5,134 nucleotides of DNA from Pseudomonadota bacterium (GTDB lineage Bacteria > Pseudomonadota > Gammaproteobacteria > Burkholderiales > Ferrovaceae), in NCBI GenBank assembly GCA_021804705.1, contig JAJZHC010000116.1, forward strand, positions 1 through 5,134, in the 5' to 3' direction. A model generated the notes under the pieces. That model searched no databases and was not told the origin of the DNA. It was given only the letters and a program-made list of their open reading frames with translations. Both the position numbers and the translations under genes were made by a program. Below are positions 1 to 4,272 of the stretch, piece after piece; the stretch's first letter is position 1; each line of letters starts with the position of its first letter.

Positions 1-253
1 CGCGGGTGCCCAGCAGCGTTCCCAGCAGGACCCAGATGGCGATGGGCCAGTAACGCCCCAGGCTTTCCTGCCATTGCCCTCCGCGTACGATGCTGACCAG
101 ATTGACGGCAAGGTTGGGCAGCACGGTCAACAGCACGGCCGTCTGCATGTCGGCAACGAGCGCGATGACGGGTGTGGAGATCAGGGGAAAGCCAAACCCC
201 AGTACGCCATGGGCCAGCGCAGATACCACCATGGTGACGACGGCAAATGCCAT
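1..253 (-). CDS. TauE/SafE-family membrane exporter, N-terminal part (runs off left edge)
   Basis: The minus strand is open from an ATG at 253-251 to the window edge, giving 84 residues of a very hydrophobic protein. Near the N-terminus it reads ALAHGVLGFGFPLISTP, followed by DMQTAVLLTVLPNLAVN. This glycine-rich first helix and TAVLLTxLPNLxVN stretch are typical of the TauE/SafE (DUF81) family of inner-membrane anion or organosulfur exporters, usually about 250 residues long. Three membrane segments are visible, at roughly residues 1-25, 30-55 and 68-84. The substrate cannot be told from this. The start is uncertain: the ATG at 253 has no good ribosome site. The frame stays open upstream to an ATG at 298-296 inside the terminator hairpin, and an in-frame ATT at 274-272 lies 5 nt after GGGGGAG. 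The gene follows the transporter's terminator by only about 35 nt, so it either depends on read-through or has a promoter inside the terminator region. Confidence 0.82.
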   Translation of the reverse strand, partial: MAFAVVTMVVSALAHGVLGFGFPLISTPVIALVADMQTAVLLTVLPNLAVNLVSIVRGGQWQESLGRYWPIAIWVLLGTLLGTR

Positions 254-288
254 CCATAACGGCTCGTGAAAAATTTGAACTCCCCCAT

Positions 289-326
289 AAAAAAACATCA
301 CCCTGCCTTACGGGCAGGGTGATGTT
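289..326 (-). terminator. Intrinsic terminator of the OxlT-type transporter gene
   Basis: The arms 294-307 and 313-326 are perfectly complementary over 14 bp, with a 5-nt loop at 308-312 (TTACG). The core is CACCCTGCC/GGCAGGGTG. Read on the minus strand, the stem is followed at once by seven T residues (295-289, the first of which can also pair in the stem). This is the classic Rho-independent form. The other side of the stem is not T-rich, so it acts on the minus strand only. It lies 54 bp after the stop codon of the 443-residue transporter. Confidence 0.93.
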
Positions 327-337
327 CATGTCAACAC

Positions 338-370
338 CTGAACTTCAGCAATGCCGGGGCAAGGCCCGGC
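338..370. repeat. Two extra inverted repeats between transporter stop and terminator
   Basis: A GC stem GCCGGG/CCCGGC (353-358 and 365-370, 6-nt loop) begins 9 nt after the transporter stop. Next to it is a perfect 11-bp dyad CTGAACTTCAG (338-348). Neither is followed by a T tract on the minus strand, so they are not terminators themselves. They could fold the 3' end of the mRNA and protect it from exonucleases, or help the terminator downstream. Function is inferred. Confidence 0.5.
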
Positions 371-379
371 TGTACTGTA

Positions 380-1711
380 CTACGATCTGGCTGCCTGGGG
401 GGCGGTCGCCGCAGCGGCTTCAGCTTCGCTATGCCGTTGGTTGGCGTTGGCAATCCAGCGTGCCCGCATCGGCTCCAAGACGAACTTCGCTGCAAGGCCC
501 GCTGCAATGGTCATGGCAGCTGCCGCGATGAACACGCGATTCCAGTCGCCCTTGGCGGCAAACAGGGAGGTCAGGGGCACCAGCAGGGAAGCCGTGCCCT
601 TGGCCGTATACAGCGTGCCGGCATTGGCCGCGGCATTCTTCACCCCAAAGGTGTCGGCACAGGTGGCGGGGAAGATCGAGAAGATTTCGCCCCAGAACAG
701 GAATACCAGCGGCGCAAACACCAGGAACATGTAGGGGTCATGGCCAAAGGTCATGAGTCCCAGCAAGGCCAGGCCTTCACCGACGAATACCAGCATCATG
801 GTGTTTTCACGACCGATGCGGTCCGAAATGAAGCCGCACAGGGGCCGGGTAAAGCCGTTGGCCAGGCTGTCGATGGACAGTACCACGGTCAGCAGTGGCA
901 GCACATCGCCAAAATAGCTGATGGGCATTTTCGCAAAGCCGTAGTCCTTGGCGATCGGGCCGATCTGGGCAGTGGCCATCAACCCCCCCGCGGCCACAGC
1001 CACGAACAGGATGTAGATCACCCAGAACACGGGAGCCTTGATCATCTGGCCGGAAGTGAAATCCACCTTGCAACTGGCCACGCGCACGGAAGGCACGATG
1101 CCCTTGGGTACCTTGGGACGGACCATCAACAGCGCCATGATGAAAATGATCACCCCCTGGATGATGCCAAAATTCAGGAAGGCGGCCTCATAGCCAGAGG
1201 TCTGGATCATGTTGGCGATGGGGATGACGGTCAGCGCAGCGCCCGCACCGAAACCAGCAGCCGTCAAGCCGGCAGCCAAACCACGCTTATCCGGAAACCA
1301 TTTCAGCGCATTACCCACGGCCGTACCATACACGCAACCGGCACCAATGCCGGAAATCACGGCGGCGACGTAGAGCTCGGTCAGTGAGCTTGCATACGAA
1401 TTGATGGTCCAGCCCAGGGCAGCCAGCACGGCACCCAGTGCAATCACCGGACGGGGGCCAAATTTATCCACCAGCCAGCCTTCCACCGGCACCAGCCAGG
1501 TTTCCACCACGATGAAGATGGAGAAAGACAACTGGATGGCTGCTTTCCCCCACTGATACTTGGCATCAATGGGATTGACGAACAGGGTCCACGCATATTG
1601 CAGGTTGGCCACGAGGGCCATGCAAACGATGCCGAAAATCAGTTGGTACCATCGGCCATGGTAGAACTTGTCTGGCGCACCATCATTTCCAGAAATAGGG
1701 GTACTTGTCAT
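380..1711 (-). CDS. oxlT: OxlT-type oxalate/formate antiporter (major facilitator superfamily)
   Basis: A complete 443-residue inner-membrane carrier with about twelve hydrophobic helices. Family landmarks, compared from memory with Oxalobacter formigenes OxlT: NLQYAWTLFVNP in helix 1 (residues 36-47); the MFS motif VDKFGPR (81-87) between helices 2 and 3; WFPDKRGLAAG (138-148); Arg289 in NGFTRPLCGFISDRIGR; FWGEIFSIFP (339-348); and Lys371 in YTAKGTAS. Arg289 and Lys371 align with OxlT Arg272 and Lys355, the charged residues known to bind the oxalate dianion. Known OxlT exchanges oxalate for formate. Here the helix 10 Tyr (Tyr328 in OxlT) appears as Phe, so a related dicarboxylate or monocarboxylate substrate cannot be excluded. 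The Ala/Glu-rich tail (residues 425-443) is cytoplasmic. The start is set by the strong ribosome site AGGAGAGG. The gene is transcribed alone, divergently from the reductase, and ends at an intrinsic terminator. Family is near certain, substrate likely. Confidence 0.88.
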   Translation of the reverse strand: MTSTPISGNDGAPDKFYHGRWYQLIFGIVCMALVANLQYAWTLFVNPIDAKYQWGKAAIQLSFSIFIVVETWLVPVEGWLVDKFGPRPVIALGAVLAALGWTINSYASSLTELYVAAVISGIGAGCVYGTAVGNALKWFPDKRGLAAGLTAAGFGAGAALTVIPIANMIQTSGYEAAFLNFGIIQGVIIFIMALLMVRPKVPKGIVPSVRVASCKVDFTSGQMIKAPVFWVIYILFVAVAAGGLMATAQIGPIAKDYGFAKMPISYFGDVLPLLTVVLSIDSLANGFTRPLCGFISDRIGRENTMMLVFVGEGLALLGLMTFGHDPYMFLVFAPLVFLFWGEIFSIFPATCADTFGVKNAAANAGTLYTAKGTASLLVPLTSLFAAKGDWNRVFIAAAAMTIAAGLAAKFVLEPMRARWIANANQRHSEAEAAAATAPQAARS

Positions 1712-1717
1712 AATTGT

Positions 1718-1725
1718 CCTCTCCT
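1718..1725 (-). promoter_or_regulatory. Ribosome binding site of the OxlT-type gene
   Basis: The minus strand reads AGGAGAGG ending 6 nt before the ATG at 1711-1709. It closely matches the anti-Shine-Dalgarno sequence and fixes the start codon. Confidence 0.85.
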
Positions 1726-1774
1726 CTTTGAATATATTTTTTGAGTCCAGTACGGTCTGGTCTTACTGATACAA

Positions 1775-1801
1775 GCGTCGTGCAACCCTTCGGCACGGCG
1801 C
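1775..1801. repeat. Hairpin in the transporter 5' leader
   Basis: Arms GCGTCGTGC (1775-1783) and GCACGGCGC (1793-1801) pair over 9 bp with a single G-T wobble and a 9-nt loop. No T tract follows on the minus strand, so it is not an ordinary terminator. It lies 64-90 nt upstream of the transporter start and would be in the leader RNA if transcription begins near 1984. It could be an RNA structure or a protein site. Confidence 0.4.
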
Positions 1802-1810
1802 ATGGTGGGG

Positions 1811-1926
1811 TTATTGTTTTTTTGGGGGGGAATTGCGCACTACAGATAAAAGCCGGGTGCCACCAGGGCCAGCGCGAACGCACCGGTACTTGTGATGACA
1901 TTGTTCAGCGCCCCCTTATTGTTTTT
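1811..1926. repeat. Direct repeat TTATTGTTTTT, two copies, one joined to a G7 tract
   Basis: The 11-mer TTATTGTTTTT occurs at 1811-1821 and 1916-1926, 105 bp apart (about ten helical turns). The first copy runs on into T7 (1817-1823) and then G7 (1824-1830). An inverted ACAATAA lies at 2075-2081. The copies are short and AT-rich, so chance is possible. Confidence 0.35.
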
Positions 1927-1935
1927 GAGAATCAA
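1840..1935 (-). CDS. Possible tiny hydrophobic protein (31 aa) upstream of the transporter
   Basis: The minus-strand frame from a TTG (1935-1933) to a TAG (1842-1840) encodes 31 residues. The C-terminal half reads STGAFALALVAPGFYL, like a short membrane helix, and uses the GC-ending codons of the neighbouring genes. No well-placed ribosome site serves the TTG. The better site (AAGGGGG, 1917-1911) is 9 nt before an ATG at 1901-1899 that lies in a different frame, so a frameshifted or decayed small gene is also possible. I do not recognise the family. Small membrane proteins encoded next to OxlT-type carriers are known, but the match to them is not evident here. Confidence 0.2.
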   Translation of the reverse strand: MILKNNKGALNNVITSTGAFALALVAPGFYL

Positions 1936-1945
1936 CCCTGACCAA

Positions 1946-1964
1946 AGTAGTTTGAAAAACCACT
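1946..1964. promoter_or_regulatory. 19-bp imperfect palindrome, candidate operator
   Basis: AGTAGTTT (1946-1953) and AAACCACT (1957-1964) are inverted copies with 7 of 8 bases paired around a 3-bp centre (GAA). Its right-hand end, AACCACT, is repeated directly at 2024-2030, close to the FNR-like box. The size and symmetry suit a dimeric repressor or activator. Which protein binds is unknown. Confidence 0.35.
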
Positions 1965-1990
1965 GCAGCTAGCATGGTGAATCTTGAGCG

Positions 1991-2019
1991 ATAATGCCAT
2001 GATTTGGATCAAGTGTCAG
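1991..2019 (-). promoter_or_regulatory. Candidate sigma-70 promoter for the OxlT-type gene
   Basis: On the minus strand, CTGACA (2019-2014, 5 of 6 matches to the -35 box) is followed after exactly 17 bp by CATTAT (1996-1991, 4 of 6 matches to the -10 box). Transcription would start near 1984 and give a leader of about 270 nt. The spacer is occupied by the FNR-like box, which would place a bound regulator where it blocks the polymerase. Inferred from pattern only. Confidence 0.38.
1999..2012. promoter_or_regulatory. FNR/Anr-type binding site
   Basis: ATGAT-TTGG-ATCAA matches the FNR consensus TTGAT-N4-ATCAA at 9 of 10 defined positions, with the correct 4-bp spacer. FNR-type proteins sense oxygen through an iron-sulfur cluster. 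The centre at 2005.5 is about 93 bp upstream of the start predicted from the plus-strand TATAAT, near one of the face-of-helix distances from which CRP/FNR proteins activate. It also lies inside the spacer of the candidate minus-strand promoter. A much weaker second site (TTTTT-GAGA-ATCAA, 8 of 10) lies at 1922-1935. Confidence 0.5.
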
Positions 2020-2086
2020 TGCCAACCACTTTTACCGCATCAGGGACCCCTATCTGTGATGCGCTATGGTTTCCACAATAAGGCCC

Positions 2087-2092
2087 TATAAT
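2087..2092 (+). promoter_or_regulatory. Perfect -10 box, candidate promoter of the reductase gene
   Basis: TATAAT at 2087-2092 predicts a start near 2099 and a leader of about 82 nt before the ATG at 2181. No good -35 box lies 16-18 bp upstream (CTATGG at 17 bp), which is what one expects of an activator-dependent promoter. Confidence 0.45.
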
Positions 2093-2110
2093 GGAGCACA
2101 TCAATGATTA

Positions 2111-2120
2111 GTAATATTAC
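2111..2120. promoter_or_regulatory. Perfect 10-bp palindrome in the reductase leader
   Basis: GTAATATTAC is fully self-complementary and begins about 12 bp past the predicted transcription start. With flanking bases it contains a T-N11-A arrangement (2109-2121), the loose signature of LysR-type sites, although the dyad centre is off by half a base. It is a possible operator of the LysR regulator encoded downstream. Confidence 0.3.
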
Positions 2121-2180
2121 AACTGTAGCGGCGCGCATGAACGCACCCTGTTTCTGAATTTCACAAGGGCAGACAAGACC

Positions 2181-3203
2181 ATGAAAATTTGCATTATCGG
2201 GGGAGGCGGGGCCATTGGCGGCTTGCTCGCAGTACGGCTGGCCCGTTCGGGCAACGAAGTCACCGTGGTGGCGCGTGGCGCAACGCTGGAAGCCATCCGC
2301 AAGGACGGTCTCAAGCTGATCACTGACGAACACCCTGAAGGCCTGGTGGGCGATGTGCTTATCGTGGACAGCGTTGCTGATGCCGGCATCCAGGATCTCG
2401 TCATCCTGGGCGTGAAAGCCCACCAGCTCAGCCCCATTGCTCACTTGCTGCCCAACATCATCGGGCCCGAGACCGTGGTCATCCCCATGCAAAATGGCAT
2501 TCCGTTCTGGTACTTCCAACGGCATGGCGGCGAATTCGAGAACCGGATCGTGGAAACCGTGGACCCCAATGGCACCATCATGAATGCCATCGACCCCAAG
2601 CAAATCATCGGTTGCGTGGTCTACCCGGCAGCCGTGACGGTGGCGCCTGGCATCATCAAGCATGTCGAGGGCAACCGCTTTCCCATCGGGGAACTCGACG
2701 GCACCACCACCCCCCGGGCGCAGCGCATTTCAGACACGTTCATTGCGGCCGGGTTCAAATCCCCGATTCTGGAAAACATCCGTTCAGAGATCTGGCTCAA
2801 GCTGTGGGGCAACATGACCTTCAACCCCGTCAGTGCCCTCACCCATGCCACGCTGATCGAGATCTGCCAGCACCCGCTGACGCGCGAACTGGCGCATGAC
2901 ATGATGGTAGAGGCCCAGGACGTGGCACACCGGCTGGGCATCACCTTCCGCCTGGGCATTGAAAAACGCATCGAGGGAGCTGAAAAGGTGGGGCGCCACA
3001 AAACCTCCATGCTGCAGGATGTCGAAGCGGGTCGCGGCCTGGAAGTGGATGCGCTGCTGGGCGCCGTCATCGAGCTGGGCACCATCGTGGGCATTCCAAC
3101 GCCCCGCCTGAAGGCGGTCTATGCGCTGACCTCGTTGTTGGGCCAGTCCATTGACGACGCCAAGGCGGGTCTTTCCCTGACGCGACCGGGCAACCAGCAC
3201 TGA
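2181..3203 (+). CDS. Ketopantoate reductase-family (ApbA/PanE) 2-oxoacid oxidoreductase
   Basis: A soluble 340-residue NAD(P)-dependent enzyme. The N-terminal Rossmann fold opens with the dinucleotide motif GGGGAIGG (residues 7-14). Active-site residues known from E. coli PanE are present in order: Lys79 in VKAHQ, Asn105 in MQNGI, the catalytic Lys207 in WLKLWGN, Asn211 and Asn215, Ser276 in TSMLQD and Glu288 in GRGLEVD. The fold and chemistry (reduction of a 2-oxoacid to a 2-hydroxyacid) are therefore secure. At 340 residues it is longer than PanE (about 300), mainly through an insert after MQNGI (roughly 108-145, WYFQRHGGEFENR then DPNGTI). That, and the setting beside an OxlT-type carrier, suggests a catabolic substrate, not pantothenate synthesis. 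A modest ribosome site AAGGG (2165-2169) lies 11 nt before the ATG, and the dinucleotide motif falls at the expected distance from this start. It may be co-transcribed with the LysR gene 94 bp downstream. Confidence 0.9.
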   Translation: MKICIIGGGGAIGGLLAVRLARSGNEVTVVARGATLEAIRKDGLKLITDEHPEGLVGDVLIVDSVADAGIQDLVILGVKAHQLSPIAHLLPNIIGPETVVIPMQNGIPFWYFQRHGGEFENRIVETVDPNGTIMNAIDPKQIIGCVVYPAAVTVAPGIIKHVEGNRFPIGELDGTTTPRAQRISDTFIAAGFKSPILENIRSEIWLKLWGNMTFNPVSALTHATLIEICQHPLTRELAHDMMVEAQDVAHRLGITFRLGIEKRIEGAEKVGRHKTSMLQDVEAGRGLEVDALLGAVIELGTIVGIPTPRLKAVYALTSLLGQSIDDAKAGLSLTRPGNQH

Positions 3204-3259
3204 GCAGTGCGTCCCATAGGCACAAGCTAAAAATTTACGCATAAGCATCAACAATCGTT

Positions 3260-3288
3260 TATATTAAGGGTCGTCCGATTAGCCAGGA
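3260..3288 (+). promoter_or_regulatory. Candidate -10 box and ribosome site of the LysR gene
   Basis: TATATT (3260-3265) sits in an AT-rich stretch of the 94-bp gap and predicts a start near 3272, but no clear -35 box precedes it. AGGA (3285-3288) lies 9 nt before the ATG at 3298 and supports that start. An overlapping ATG at 3288 is in another frame. The gene may have its own weak or autoregulated promoter, or be read from the reductase promoter, as no terminator separates the two. Confidence 0.4.
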
Positions 3289-3297
3289 TGACCGCTT

Positions 3298-4272
3298 ATG
3301 CGTCACGCCACCCTTCGCCAGCTCAAGGTTTTTGAAACCGTGGCCAGGCGTCTTTCCTTTTCCCGGGCCGCGGAAGAACTCCACCTGTCCCAGCCAGCCG
3401 TATCCACGCAGGTCAAACAGCTGGAAGACCACGCAGGCCTGCCCCTGTTCGAGCAGCTCGGCAAACGCATCTTCCTCACGCCAGCCGGGCGGGAAATGCT
3501 GCGACACAGCCGCGCCATCATCAACCAGTTCCGCGAAGCGGAAGAGTCCATGGCACAACTCAAGGGCATCTGCGGTGGCACACTCAACGTCTCGGTCATC
3601 AGCGCCGGTGATTATTTCTTTCCGCATCTGCTCGCCGAATTCAATCGCCGCCACGAAGGCATCAAGTTTCATCTGGACGTCAACAACCGCCAGGAGCTGC
3701 TGCAAAAACTGGGAGACAACCTGACCGACCTCGCCGTCATGGCCCGCCCGCCTCTGGACATGGACGTGGTGGCGGAAGCCTTTGCTCCCCACCCCTATGT
3801 CATCGTGGCCCGTCCCGACCATCCACTCGCCCAGCAAAAACGGATTCCGCGCAGCGAATTACTGCGGCAACCATTCATTACCCGCGAGCTGGGTTCGGAT
3901 ACCTGGAATTCCATGCAGGACGTGTTTGGGGAAGAGCTTGCAAAGCTCCAGGTGTCGCTCGAGATACGCAGCACGGAAACCATCAAACAGGCCGTGATGG
4001 CCGGCATGGGGCTTGCCTTCCTCTCAGCCTACAACATCAACCTTGAGTTGCAGGTAGGCAACCTCGTGATTCTGGACGTGGAGAATTTTCCGGCCATGTT
4101 GAACTGGTACGTGGTGCATCGCAAAGACAAGCAGTTGCCTCCGGTAGCCCAGGCCTTCAAGGGATTTTTGCTGGAACAGGGATCACAGCTGATCGAGGCC
4201 TTCACACGCTTCAAGGTGGCCCCGCCTACGCTGGGCCGCCGCAGCAAAAGCACACGCACCAGCAAAACCTGA
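3298..4272 (+). CDS. CbbR-like LysR-family transcriptional regulator
   Basis: A 324-residue LysR-type regulator of normal length plus a basic tail. The winged helix-turn-helix covers residues 1-62 (LSFSRAAEELHLSQPAVSTQ, then FLTPAGREM), followed by the linker helix to about 92. The effector-binding domain (93-300) has the signatures I associate with CbbR proteins: SAGDYFFP (102-109), NLTDLAVMARPP (141-152), GSDTWNSM (199-206), RSTETIKQAVMAGMG (224-238) and MLNWYVVHRKDKQLPP (267-282). CbbR proteins control Calvin-cycle genes in response to metabolites, but relatives of this subfamily also lie beside unrelated catabolic genes, and no cbb gene is visible here. Likely targets are the divergent transporter and reductase promoters upstream. 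The tail after residue 303 (KVAPPTLGRRSKSTRTSKT) is Lys/Arg/Ser/Thr-rich and looks unstructured. Its stop directly abuts the stop of the convergent gene. Confidence 0.92.
   Translation: MRHATLRQLKVFETVARRLSFSRAAEELHLSQPAVSTQVKQLEDHAGLPLFEQLGKRIFLTPAGREMLRHSRAIINQFREAEESMAQLKGICGGTLNVSVISAGDYFFPHLLAEFNRRHEGIKFHLDVNNRQELLQKLGDNLTDLAVMARPPLDMDVVAEAFAPHPYVIVARPDHPLAQQKRIPRSELLRQPFITRELGSDTWNSMQDVFGEELAKLQVSLEIRSTETIKQAVMAGMGLAFLSAYNINLELQVGNLVILDVENFPAMLNWYVVHRKDKQLPPVAQAFKGFLLEQGSQLIEAFTRFKVAPPTLGRRSKSTRTSKT

Larger units (their letters stand above)
1712..2180. other. Divergent control region between transporter and reductase genes
   Basis: A 469-bp gap lies between two divergent starts and is more AT-rich than the flanking genes. 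From left to right it holds: the transporter ribosome site; a hairpin (1775-1801); a T7G7 homopolymer junction (1817-1830); a possible tiny hydrophobic ORF on the minus strand (1840-1935); a 19-bp imperfect palindrome (1946-1964); an FNR-like box (1999-2012) inside a candidate minus-strand promoter; a perfect TATAAT (2087-2092); and a 10-bp perfect palindrome (2111-2120) inside a short leader ORF. A gap this long with several dyads suggests regulated expression of both genes, probably involving the LysR protein encoded downstream. Confidence 0.7.

Noticed and set aside
431..1387. 318-codon open frame on the plus strand across the transporter gene
   Set aside because: It is antisense to a complete OxlT-type gene, rich in His, Gln and Gly with no recognisable domain. 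Long antisense frames are expected in GC-rich DNA.
1683..1901. 72-codon minus-strand ORF with a fair ribosome site, overlapping the transporter start
   Set aside because: Composition is patchy (Trp-, Pro- and Lys-rich stretches set by the C7A7 run) and it crosses the transporter's own ribosome site and start. Not supported as a gene, though its ATG is discussed with the tiny hydrophobic frame.
1885..1905. Similarity between GTACTTGTGATGACATTGT here and GTACTTGTCATAATTGT at the transporter start (from 1701)
   Set aside because: The shared stretch is short and gapped. It might suggest a duplicated gene start, but the surrounding bases do not match.
2008..2024. Possible sigma-54 promoter on the minus strand (TTGGCAC then TTGA)
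   Set aside because: The -12 element lacks the GC at the required distance from the -24 GG and is off by one base.
2064..2663. 199-codon minus-strand frame over the reductase start and control region
   Set aside because: It overlaps the well-supported reductase out of frame, has a His/Asp-rich composition and no family features.
3207..3224. Possible terminator between the reductase and LysR genes (GTGC/GCAC)
   Set aside because: Only a 4-bp stem with a large loop and no T tract, too weak to count as a terminator.
3259..3837. 192-codon minus-strand frame opposite the LysR gene
   Set aside because: It is a shadow of the LysR coding sequence, with no domain and no ribosome site that I could support.
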